Below are positions 25,382 through 33,196 of a DNA stretch of 58,265 bases, in pieces. The position numbers were made by a program, and so were the translations under genes. Every line of letters starts with the position of its first letter. Position 1 is the stretch's first letter. The DNA comes from Clostridia bacterium. Lineage in GTDB: Bacteria; Bacillota; Clostridia; Oscillospirales; Acutalibacteraceae. The stretch spans positions 1-58,265 of the forward strand of contig CAAFXS010000030.1 of assembly GCA_900767025.1 (NCBI GenBank). Direction: 5' to 3'. The notes under the pieces were generated by a model, which made no database searches, had not been told where the DNA came from, and saw only the letters and a list, made by a program, of their open reading frames with translations.

Positions 25382-28300
25382 ATGGAAAACATCAAAAACA
25401 AGATTTATAAAACCACAGGACTGATTAACGGAGAAACTGTCAGCTACACTCTTGTTACAGGAGTAAGCATTGTTTTTCTTATTGCGGTAAAGCAGCTTTT
25501 AAAGGTTTTTATCGGTGTTCCGGTAACATATTCCGTGCTGATTGCTTTTGCAGCAGCTGAAATACTATCTTTTATTCTTGAAAAGCGTTTTGTTTTTCAC
25601 AAAAATGTTTTGTCCTCCGATTTAAAGCAGGTGCTTATGCTTATTTTCAGAGGTGGGGTTAATTTCGGCTTATTTAAGCTTTCGGACACAATGTTCGGCG
25701 AGCTTCTGGACAGGCAGGCACCTTTTGTTTGGTTTGTATCAATCTCAATGTGCTTTTTCTTTAATTACTTTTTTGACAGAAACCTTATGTTCGACTGTGC
25801 ATACGATGCAAAAAGTGTAAGCAAATCAAGGATATACAGGCTCTTTTACGGTAATAGGTTTGTGCTGTTTTCCGTGCTTTTAGCCGGTGTCTGCATCAGC
25901 ATTATGTATATCATTTACACCGTATTCCCTTTCGGCGATGCTACGGTTATGAGAATGGATTTGTACCATCAGTACGGCCCGCTTTTTGCAGAGCTTTATG
26001 ACAGAGTTGTTAATCATCAAAGCTTTATTTATTCCTGGACCTCCGGCGGCGGCAGCAGCTTTCTCGGCAACTATTTTAACTATCTTTCAAGTCCCCTGTC
26101 TGCACTTATTTTCCTTTTTGACAAGGAAGACATTTCCTATGCAATTTCATTTCTTGTTTCAATAAAATGCATACTCAGTGCAGGTGCCTTTACCTATTAT
26201 CTTAAAAAATCCTCACGGGGTCATTCATATTACACTGCAGTATTCGGTGTTTTTTATGCCTTCAGTGCATATTTCCTTGCGTATTACTGGAATGTTATGT
26301 GGCTTGACGGTATGATTTTACTGCCGTTAATTGCCCTTGGCATCGAGGAAATAATCAACAAAGGAAAAGGCGTAACATATGTTGCATCCTTAGTTCTTCT
26401 TTTTTTCTCAAGCTACTATATCGGATTTATGAGCTGTATTTTTTCTGTTTTATATTTCCTTGCATATTACTGTATCAGCTCAGAATACGGACAGGTGCTT
26501 GATAACAGTCTTGTATTTACCAAAAAATATTCCTTTAAGGCTCTATGCAACAGAAAGTTCTTTAATCGCGGATTTAAGTTTGCAATTTACAGTGTTATTG
26601 CCGCAGGGCTCTGTGCCTTTACGCTGATACCTATTTTTATTATTCTGCGTTCCTGCTCGGCTACATCTGACTCCTTCCCCACGAGCTTTGAATCCTATTT
26701 CAATATTTTTGATTTCTTATCTTCCCACCTTGCAGGCCTTGAAACAACAATCAGGAGCAGCGGAGAGGATGTCCTGCCAAATGTATATTCAGGCATTTTG
26801 GCAATTATTCTTATTCCCCTTTTCGTTGTTAACAAGGATATCAGGCTTAAAGAAAAGGTATGCTATATTGTTTTAATGCTGTTTTTCCTTTTCAGCTTTG
26901 ACAATAACTGCCTAAACTTTATTTGGCACGCCTTCCACTTCCCTAACGATTTACCCTTTAGATTTTCCTTTATGTATTCCTTTATTATCCTTACTGCAGG
27001 ATATAAAGCATTTTCAAAAATCAAGTCCCTTGAAATCAGGGATATCTGCTTTGTGGGTATGGCATGGGTATTTTTCATCTGCATTGCACAGAAAATGTCA
27101 ACTGCAAAAATGATGGAAACCACTATTTATACAAGCATTGCATTTGTAATACTTTGGACAGGATATTTGTACCTGCTGAAAAAAGGTAAAACCGAAAAAA
27201 TAATTCTTTCGGCAATGGCGGTTGTGCTTTGCTTCAGTGAGGTATTAGTTGCCGATACACAGGCAATTCTCATTACTCAGGATAATGCGTCATATAAATC
27301 AAATTATGACAGCTACACCGAGGCAATTGATAAAATTGAGGCAGAGGATGACGGTTTTTATCGTGAAGAGCTTTGTTATCTTGAAACAAGAATGGACCCG
27401 TCATATTACGGTTACAGAGGTATGTCCGTTTTTTCTTCAATGGCGTACGAGGACTATTCCCAGCTGCAATACAGTTTGGGTATGTTCGGCAACAGAATTA
27501 ACAGCTACACATATAACACACAGACGCCTGTTTACAATATGATGTTCTCCGTTAAATATCTTATGCAGACCGACGCAAGCATTGCTCCGTCGGATGATTT
27601 ATACACCTACTGCTTTACCACAAGCGACGGCAGAACAAATGTGTACGAAAATAATTATTTCCTGCCTGTATCATACTGTGTCAATGAAAACATTGACCTG
27701 TGGAACACAGAAGAAGGCAACCCCTTTGATGTTCAAAATGAATATTTTGAACTTGCAACGGGGTATTCCGATGTATTCAAGACTGTTGATTTTAAGAACA
27801 CGGAGTATGACAATGTCGGCGGTGACAATATTGTTAATAACGGCACCTACTGGTTCAGTAAATATGACGGCGACTCAACCTATGGCTATGCCGATATAAC
27901 TGTTTCGCCTAAAACCGACGGAAATGTTTATCTTTATGTCAGCTCTCCCGATATCAAATCCCTTGATATCAGCAGTGACACCGTAAGCTCTCACACACAG
28001 CAGATTGAAGAGCCGTATATTCTTGATATGGGATATTACAATGCGGGAGACGAAATTAAAATTTCACTGGACTGCGGTTCTGCCGACACTGACGAGTGCT
28101 ATGCAGAGATTTATGTTTATTCCGTTGACGGCAAGGTGCTTGAAAACGGCTACAAAAAGCTTGCGGAAAGCTCTCTGAATATTGAAGAATTCAGCGATAC
28201 AACAATCAAAGGTACAATTACGGTAAACGAAAACAGTTGTCTTTACTCCTCAATTCCCTATGACAAGGGCTGGAGAGTATATATTGACGGCGAAGAGGCG

Positions 28301-28492
28301 GAAACCTTTGAAATAGGCACGGCAATGCTTGGCACAATGATTAAGCCCGGTGAGCATACTGTTGAATATAAGTATGTTCCCCGCGGTATGACAGTGGGTA
28401 TTATCATTTCGGGCGCAACTCTTGCAGGTGTTTGCGGTTATATGATTTATGAAAAAACAAAGAAAAAAAGAGACGATGTTTTATTTTCATAA
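25382..28492 (+). CDS. GtrA-like domain fused to YfhO family membrane protein
   Basis: 1036 residues from ATG 25382 (GGTGAAGAT upstream; the frame opens 51 bases earlier). The first about 135 residues contain four hydrophobic segments and AFAAAEILSFILEKRFVFHK, the GtrA hallmark (a small lipid-linked sugar flippase-like domain). From about 170 it follows YfhO: RMDLYHQYGPLFAELYDRVV, SWTSGGGSSFLGNYFNYLSS, about ten membrane helices, then from about 620 a large extracytoplasmic domain of beta-strand character and a last helix near 1010-1030. YfhO proteins are GT-C-like enzymes implicated in glycosylating lipoteichoic acid or lipids. The stand-alone gene has its own promoter. Confidence 0.82.
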   Translation: MENIKNKIYKTTGLINGETVSYTLVTGVSIVFLIAVKQLLKVFIGVPVTYSVLIAFAAAEILSFILEKRFVFHKNVLSSDLKQVLMLIFRGGVNFGLFKLSDTMFGELLDRQAPFVWFVSISMCFFFNYFFDRNLMFDCAYDAKSVSKSRIYRLFYGNRFVLFSVLLAGVCISIMYIIYTVFPFGDATVMRMDLYHQYGPLFAELYDRVVNHQSFIYSWTSGGGSSFLGNYFNYLSSPLSALIFLFDKEDISYAISFLVSIKCILSAGAFTYYLKKSSRGHSYYTAVFGVFYAFSAYFLAYYWNVMWLDGMILLPLIALGIEEIINKGKGVTYVASLVLLFFSSYYIGFMSCIFSVLYFLAYYCISSEYGQVLDNSLVFTKKYSFKALCNRKFFNRGFKFAIYSVIAAGLCAFTLIPIFIILRSCSATSDSFPTSFESYFNIFDFLSSHLAGLETTIRSSGEDVLPNVYSGILAIILIPLFVVNKDIRLKEKVCYIVLMLFFLFSFDNNCLNFIWHAFHFPNDLPFRFSFMYSFIILTAGYKAFSKIKSLEIRDICFVGMAWVFFICIAQKMSTAKMMETTIYTSIAFVILWTGYLYLLKKGKTEKIILSAMAVVLCFSEVLVADTQAILITQDNASYKSNYDSYTEAIDKIEAEDDGFYREELCYLETRMDPSYYGYRGMSVFSSMAYEDYSQLQYSLGMFGNRINSYTYNTQTPVYNMMFSVKYLMQTDASIAPSDDLYTYCFTTSDGRTNVYENNYFLPVSYCVNENIDLWNTEEGNPFDVQNEYFELATGYSDVFKTVDFKNTEYDNVGGDNIVNNGTYWFSKYDGDSTYGYADITVSPKTDGNVYLYVSSPDIKSLDISSDTVSSHTQQIEEPYILDMGYYNAGDEIKISLDCGSADTDECYAEIYVYSVDGKVLENGYKKLAESSLNIEEFSDTTIKGTITVNENSCLYSSIPYDKGWRVYIDGEEAETFEIGTAMLGTMIKPGEHTVEYKYVPRGMTVGIIISGATLAGVCGYMIYEKTKKKRDDVLFS

Positions 28493-28531
28493 GTTTCCAG
28501 TTAAAAATCAGTAACAAATGATAAATTACTG

Positions 28532-28560
28532 TTTACAACAAAAGTCAATTGTTGTAGAAT
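28532..28560 (+). promoter_or_regulatory. Sigma-A-type promoter for the prs-like gene
   Basis: TTTACA (28532-28537), 17-base spacer, TAGAAT (28555-28560), about 35 bases before the coding start. Confidence 0.6.
28534..28556. repeat. Palindrome inside the prs-like promoter (candidate operator)
   Basis: TACAACAA (28534-28541) and its exact complement TTGTTGTA (28549-28556) are separated by 7 bases. The arms overlap the -35 and the -10, as expected for a repressor site. The cognate regulator is unknown. Confidence 0.5.
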
Positions 28561-28594
28561 ATCTGTGTAAAAATTGAGAGGAGCATTAAAGCTT

Positions 28595-29779
28595 ATGGCA
28601 AGACAAACAGAAAACAACATTAATTCAATTCCGATAGGTCCGCTTGGTATAATCGGTATGCCCGGATGCGAGGAGCTTACAGACAAAATTGATAAGTACC
28701 TCGTTAAATGGAGAAAGACACAGGCGCAGGAGCATGCCGAAACAATCGCATTTTACGGTTATCAGCGTGACACCTATAAAATTGATATTTCTGTTCCTCG
28801 TTTCGGCAGCGGCGAAGGCAAGGGCGTTATTGAACAGACTGTCCGCGGATACGATATTTATATTATCGCAGATGTATTTAACTACAGTTGCACATATAAT
28901 ATGTACGGTATGACAGTTCCGAAATCACCGGACGACCATTTTGCAGATTTAAAGCGTGTTATTCACGCACTTTCATCAAAGCCTAAAAGAGTGTCTGTTA
29001 TTATGCCCATGCTTTATGAGGGCAGACAGCATAAGAGAAGCTCAAGGGAATCGCTTGACTGTGCAATGGCTTTGCAGGAGCTTGTTGATTTAGGTGTTGA
29101 CAATATCATCACCTTTGACGCACACGACCAGCGAGTTCAAAATTCAATTCCCGACGAGTCCTTTGAAAATGTTATGCCTACATATCAGATGATAAAGGCA
29201 CTTGTTAACAATGTTGATGACCTTTCAATTGACAAGGACCACCTTATGATTATTTCCCCTGACGAGGGTGCAATGCACAGATGCATCTATTTTGCAACTC
29301 AGCTGGGCGTTAATTTGGGTATGTTCTATAAAAGAAGAGATTATACAAGAATTGTAAACGGCAGAAATCCTATTGTTGAGCATCAGTACCTTGGCGATTC
29401 CGTTAAGGGCAAGGATATAATCATTGTTGACGATATGATTTCATCAGGCGAGTCAATGCTTGAGGTTGCAAGCAAGCTGAAGCTCCTTGGCTGCAGAAGA
29501 ATTTTTGTATGCACCACCTTCGGTCTTTTCTGCAACGGACTGGAAGTATTTGACAAATCATATGCCGACGGCATATTTGACAGAGTATTCACAACAAACG
29601 GAGTTTATCAACCGCCGGAGCTTCTTGCAAGAGAGTGGTATGTAAGCGTTGAGCTTTCAAAATACACAGCATACTTTATTGATACCCTTAATCACGATAT
29701 GTCGGTATCCTCTCTTCTTGATTCTTCGGAAAGGATTAATAATCTTCTTGTTAAGAACGGCTTAAAGGAGGCTAAATAG
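28595..29779 (+). CDS. prs: Ribose-phosphate pyrophosphokinase family protein (divergent Prs)
   Basis: 394 residues from ATG 28595, about 80 longer than ordinary Prs. Two PRTase-like halves are visible: VIEQTVRGYDIYIIADV and VSVIMPMLYEGRQHKRSSRE in the N-terminal half, TFDAHDQRVQ (the catalytic-site DxH region), then the PRPP loop DIIIVDDMISSGESM in the C-terminal half. Canonical Prs has VDDMIDTAGT and a Y-x-R-Q-D-R motif; here these read DDMISSGES and YEGRQHKR, so it belongs to a divergent subgroup. PRPP synthesis is the likely but not certain activity. Its stop TAG overlaps the next gene's GTG by one base. Confidence 0.78.
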   Translation: MARQTENNINSIPIGPLGIIGMPGCEELTDKIDKYLVKWRKTQAQEHAETIAFYGYQRDTYKIDISVPRFGSGEGKGVIEQTVRGYDIYIIADVFNYSCTYNMYGMTVPKSPDDHFADLKRVIHALSSKPKRVSVIMPMLYEGRQHKRSSRESLDCAMALQELVDLGVDNIITFDAHDQRVQNSIPDESFENVMPTYQMIKALVNNVDDLSIDKDHLMIISPDEGAMHRCIYFATQLGVNLGMFYKRRDYTRIVNGRNPIVEHQYLGDSVKGKDIIIVDDMISSGESMLEVASKLKLLGCRRIFVCTTFGLFCNGLEVFDKSYADGIFDRVFTTNGVYQPPELLAREWYVSVELSKYTAYFIDTLNHDMSVSSLLDSSERINNLLVKNGLKEAK

Positions 29780-30282
29780 TGGCAAAGGTTAAACTTTCCA
29801 AAATTCAGATAATCATTACTGCTGTTGCGGCGGTTGTTCTTGCTTTGATTATTGCTGCAGGAGCTTATTGCATATCAACAAGTCAAACACCTGTTGAAGC
29901 AGCAAAAACAATCTTCACATCCGGTGAAGAGCAGATTATCGGCAAATGGCAGAGTCAGGATAAGCCCGGTCTTTCGGCATTTGTGTTTTATGAGGACAGC
30001 ACATACGATTCATACATTTCAACCGTTAATTTTTCAGGTGAATATGAAATTAAGGGCAACAAACTGACCCTTAGAAATCCCTCAACAAATAAGGACATAG
30101 TTTACAAGTTCAGCGTAAACGAAAAGGTACTTACACTTGAGCTTATTGAAGAGGATGGCAAGGAGCCTGAGGAAAAGGAAGAAAGCAAGTATGACAGAGT
30201 TGATGAGCTTAATCAAAAATCACTTGCAGATTTGTTAGGCGAAATCGCCGGCTCCAACGAAGAAACCACAAATGAAGAATAA
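29779..30282 (+). CDS. Membrane-anchored small beta-barrel-like protein (DUF5640-like)
   Basis: 167 residues starting with GTG (GGAGG upstream, in the prs tail). A short basic N-terminus and one helix (IIITAVAAVVLALIIAAGAYC) anchor it. The external part has IIGKWQSQDKPGLSAFVFYE and FSGEYEIKGNKLTLR, which resemble the short lipocalin-like domains often labelled DUF5640, then an acidic tail (EPEEKEESKYD). No lipobox is convincing although a Cys sits at the helix end. Role unknown; coupled to the prs-like gene and closed by a terminator. Confidence 0.6.
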   Translation: MAKVKLSKIQIIITAVAAVVLALIIAAGAYCISTSQTPVEAAKTIFTSGEEQIIGKWQSQDKPGLSAFVFYEDSTYDSYISTVNFSGEYEIKGNKLTLRNPSTNKDIVYKFSVNEKVLTLELIEEDGKEPEEKEESKYDRVDELNQKSLADLLGEIAGSNEETTNEE

Positions 30283-30287
30283 TAATT

Positions 30288-30315
30288 AAAGGAGGGTTAT
30301 ATTCCCTCCTTTTTT
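30288..30315 (+). terminator. Intrinsic terminator after the prs-like operon
   Basis: AAAGGAGGG (30288-30296) pairs with CCCTCCTTT (30304-30312) around a 7-base loop and runs into T7. Confidence 0.85.
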
Positions 30316-30344
30316 CATATTCCGTTTTACAGTGCATATACATT
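30315..30344 (+). promoter_or_regulatory. Candidate sigma-E promoter for spoIIID
   Basis: TCATATT (30315-30321), 15-base spacer, TATACATT (30337-30344) closely match the B. subtilis sigma-E pattern (K-M-ATATT, then CATACA-T). spoIIID is a known sigma-E gene in B. subtilis. The resulting 5' leader would be only about 13 bases. Confidence 0.5.
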
Positions 30345-30363
30345 ACCAAGGAAGGTGAAAAAC

Positions 30364-30621
30364 TTGATTGGTAATGTTGAGAAACGGTGCATTGATTTGG
30401 GTCATTATATTATTGAAACTAAAGCTACCGTCAGGCAGGCGGCGGCTGTTTTCGGTATAAGCAAATCAACAGTTCACAATGATGTAACAAAACGGCTTGC
30501 GGTTATTAATCCCCTGCTTTGCAGTGAGGTTAAGGAGGTCCTGGAGGAAAACAAGGCTGAAAGACACATTCGCGGCGGACTTGCAACAAGAAAAAAATAC
30601 ATAGATATGAAAAAGAATTGA
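30364..30621 (+). CDS. spoIIID: Sporulation transcriptional regulator SpoIIID
   Basis: 85 residues from TTG 30364. The helix-turn-helix AAAVFGISKSTVHNDVTKRL and the basic tail motif RHIRGGLATRKKY are diagnostic of SpoIIID, the mother-cell regulator acting after sigma-E. The frame opens at GTG 30355, but GAAGGTG is then too close; the TTG has proper spacing and gives an N-terminus (MIGNVEKRCIDLGHYIIETK) aligned with the family. Monocistronic, about 5 kb from spoIIIA on the opposite strand. Confidence 0.93.
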   Translation: MIGNVEKRCIDLGHYIIETKATVRQAAAVFGISKSTVHNDVTKRLAVINPLLCSEVKEVLEENKAERHIRGGLATRKKYIDMKKN

Positions 30622-30646
30622 TTTTTTATCCTTATAGTGATAAAAT
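30618..30646 (+). promoter_or_regulatory. Sigma-A-type promoter for proC
   Basis: TTGATT (30618-30623), 17-base spacer, TAAAAT (30641-30646). The -35 contains the stop codon of spoIIID. It lies about 33 bases before the proC ATG, over a weak AT-rich inverted repeat. Confidence 0.6.
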
Positions 30647-30678
30647 TGTTTTATCAATTTTATTGCGAGGGTTTTAAA

Positions 30679-31476
30679 ATGAAATTAGGCTTTATCGGGT
30701 GCGGAAATATGGCAAGTGCCATTATTGCCGGAATTGTTAATAAAAACACTGTATCTGCAAGTGATATTTTTGCTTATGACATTTATTCACCTGCTACTGA
30801 AAAGCTTTCGACAGAGCTTGGTATAAAGGTTTGCAGTGATGAGAAAGAAATTGTTTCGGAAAGCGATATTGTTTTCCTTGCGGTAAAGCCGAATGTTATA
30901 TCAACTGTGCTAAAAAAAATTGACGGTACCTTGACTGAAAGAAAGCCGCTTATAATTTCCATTGCGGCAGGAAAAACTCTTGAGTTTCTGCAAGGCTGCA
31001 TTAGCAGTGACATAAGACTTGTTAGAGTTATGCCTAATATCAATGCCAAGGTTGGCGAAGCCATCAGCGCATACTGCTGTAATGAAAATGTGAATGAAAC
31101 AGACATTAAAAATGTTGAAATGCTTTTGTCCTGCTTCGGCAAATGCCTTGCGCTTGATGAATCACAGTTCCCTGTATTCGGTGTAATCGGTGGTTGCGCA
31201 CCAGCCTTTGCATATATGTTCATAGATGCCCTTGCAAGAGCAGGCGTTCAGAACGGAATGAAAAAGGATCAGGCGCTGAAAATAGCGGCACAAACGGTAT
31301 ACGGCAGTGCCAAAATGATACTTGAAAGCGATGAGCACCCCTGGAAGCTGGTTGACAATGTATGCTCTCCCGGAGGTACGACCATTGAGGGTGTTACCTC
31401 ACTGCAAAAGGACGGCTTTGAATGTGCAGTTAACAACGCAGTGAACAAAGCCATTGAAAAGGATAAAAAGCTTTAA
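30679..31476 (+). CDS. proC: Pyrroline-5-carboxylate reductase
   Basis: 265 residues from ATG 30679 (GAGGGTTTTAAA upstream; the open frame extends 42 bases further). N-terminal Rossmann NAD(P) site LGFIGCGNMASAIIAGIV, then FLAVKPNVI, RVMPNINAKVGEA and the C-terminal signature DNVCSPGGTTIEGVTSLQKD. It makes proline from P5C using NAD(P)H. No other proline genes are nearby. Confidence 0.95.
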   Translation: MKLGFIGCGNMASAIIAGIVNKNTVSASDIFAYDIYSPATEKLSTELGIKVCSDEKEIVSESDIVFLAVKPNVISTVLKKIDGTLTERKPLIISIAAGKTLEFLQGCISSDIRLVRVMPNINAKVGEAISAYCCNENVNETDIKNVEMLLSCFGKCLALDESQFPVFGVIGGCAPAFAYMFIDALARAGVQNGMKKDQALKIAAQTVYGSAKMILESDEHPWKLVDNVCSPGGTTIEGVTSLQKDGFECAVNNAVNKAIEKDKKL

Positions 31477-31483
31477 TAAAAAA

Positions 31484-31510
31484 CCGTGCAGACATTTAAT
31501 GTCTGCACGG
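31484..31510. terminator. Bidirectional terminator between proC and the hydrolase gene
   Basis: CCGTGCAGAC (31484-31493) and GTCTGCACGG (31501-31510) form a perfect 10-bp stem with a 7-base loop. T runs flank it in both directions, serving proC on the plus strand and the LCAT-like gene on the minus strand. Confidence 0.9.
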
Positions 31511-31527
31511 TTTTAAAATTATTTTAA

Positions 31528-33174
31528 TTAACAGCTCTTTTTTCTTCTTGCAAATGCGGTGATTATTAAGACAACAAATGCACCTGTAAATGCAATACCA
31601 AAGGAAACAGCCATTGTATTATCACCGGTCAGCGGTGATTTTTTTTCGCTTGATGATGTTGATTGAGCGATAGCTGAAATAATAGCCGAGCTACCAACCA
31701 TATTAACATCAACAATATTTTCGTCCATATCAGAGCCGATAAACTGACCTACGCCTGTGCTCTTTTCAATTGAGGCAACATTTATCTTACTGTCGGTTAC
31801 GGTAAGGGTTGCAACAAAATCGGTTACCTCTGTGTCGTAACGGAAATTCATATGCTGAATGCCTTTAACGAACCAGGTGTTATCCGGGAACATACAGGTT
31901 GATGCGTCAATAACCTTGTCTGCGGAAACATATTTACCGCTTCTGTCAAGCTTTGAGCCGAAATCAGCAATGGTTGCACCTAATGACTGAAGCTCGGATT
32001 CAATGAGAATATCCGACTGCTTAGCATAAGCAGAGGTTACGGGAATTGCCGGTGTGCCGTAGTTCGCAATAATGGCAATTTCAGTTCCGTGATTTTTTAT
32101 ATAATTCAAATTAGACTGGAGCCTGCCCTGTACCTTATGGTAATTGCTTATTTTGGAATAAAGACCGCTGGATTTATCAAGGAAGCCGATTGAGCTCATC
32201 TTATTAACACACTCATTAAAATCATCATATGGTATGAATTCCCAAAGTACAGGAATTGTTCCCAGCGGCTTAAGCACCTCGTTATAGAGCTTGTTGAGGT
32301 AATAAGGATTTGATACAATTTCAGTCAGATAACCGCACAAATTCTCAACCTGAATATCAAAAAGGCCTAAAAACGGTCTGAGTCCGGATAAGCTTAAGTC
32401 GGGATTATTAAGAGTATCACAAATATTTCTTAAATAAGACTTAACAACCTCGCTGTCAAATACAAGGTCCTGCTTAAATGCTTTTGTAACATTAACGCCG
32501 TTAAATGCACCGTCAACAAAAACAATACGCTTAATATCATTTTTACTCTTATATGCGTCGATGTATGCCGCCGTAACAACAGTACCCTCAGAGCCGCAAA
32601 TGATAGTTACCTTGCTTTTGCCTGTCTGACTTTTAACGCCTTCAATAAAGCTATTGAGCTTTTTTGCGTTTTCGCAGGCGTCAAGACGCCAGTCGTAGTT
32701 AAAAGCATAAACATTTCCGGAGCCGATTTTATCAACAATCTGCCTGCAAATTCCACGCTCATTTTTTACACCCTCTAAATAATCAGGGTGATTAGCAAGG
32801 CTATCTGTCCAGTAGTCCTTGATACCGATATTGTTAATAGGGTTACCGTTTTTGTCAAGCGCAATATCACTGTAAGGAGCCATAAATTCAGCAAGCTTGT
32901 CAATAATTGTATCTACGCTGACATCGTCACCGCGAACAGCAGATAAAAGCTGAGAAACAAGACCGCCTGAGCCTAAAAGACAGGTCATATCAAAGCCGGG
33001 AAGGTCCTCCTGCTCCTCGGTATTTGGGTTTTTATAAAGCGCTGTTGCACCCATACCGTGAACGCTGATAACAGGAGTAACATCATTAGCCGCAGCTAAA
33101 ACTGTCAGTGATGATGAAAAGCAAATAAGAACAGCCATCAACACACAAATGAATGATTTTAATACTTTTTTCAT
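31528..33174 (-). CDS. Secreted LCAT-like alpha/beta hydrolase with C-terminal surface anchor
   Basis: 548 residues. Signal peptide (FICVLMAVLICFSSSLTVLA, cleaved near 28). VTPVISVHGMGATALYKNP carries the oxyanion region, VYAFNYDWRLDACENAKKLN is typical of lecithin:cholesterol acyltransferase-type lipases, and the nucleophile elbow is S195 in IICGSEGTVV. The tail has SPLTGDN, a hydrophobic helix and ARRKKSC, which resembles clostridial sortase-type sorting signals. It may act on lipids or acylated polymers at the cell surface; the substrate is unknown. It lies 22 bases after metK, so it is probably co-transcribed under the SAM riboswitch. Confidence 0.7.
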   Translation of the reverse strand: MKKVLKSFICVLMAVLICFSSSLTVLAAANDVTPVISVHGMGATALYKNPNTEEQEDLPGFDMTCLLGSGGLVSQLLSAVRGDDVSVDTIIDKLAEFMAPYSDIALDKNGNPINNIGIKDYWTDSLANHPDYLEGVKNERGICRQIVDKIGSGNVYAFNYDWRLDACENAKKLNSFIEGVKSQTGKSKVTIICGSEGTVVTAAYIDAYKSKNDIKRIVFVDGAFNGVNVTKAFKQDLVFDSEVVKSYLRNICDTLNNPDLSLSGLRPFLGLFDIQVENLCGYLTEIVSNPYYLNKLYNEVLKPLGTIPVLWEFIPYDDFNECVNKMSSIGFLDKSSGLYSKISNYHKVQGRLQSNLNYIKNHGTEIAIIANYGTPAIPVTSAYAKQSDILIESELQSLGATIADFGSKLDRSGKYVSADKVIDASTCMFPDNTWFVKGIQHMNFRYDTEVTDFVATLTVTDSKINVASIEKSTGVGQFIGSDMDENIVDVNMVGSSAIISAIAQSTSSSEKKSPLTGDNTMAVSFGIAFTGAFVVLIITAFARRKKSC

Positions 33175-33196
33175 ATTAACATCCCCAAGTTAAAAT

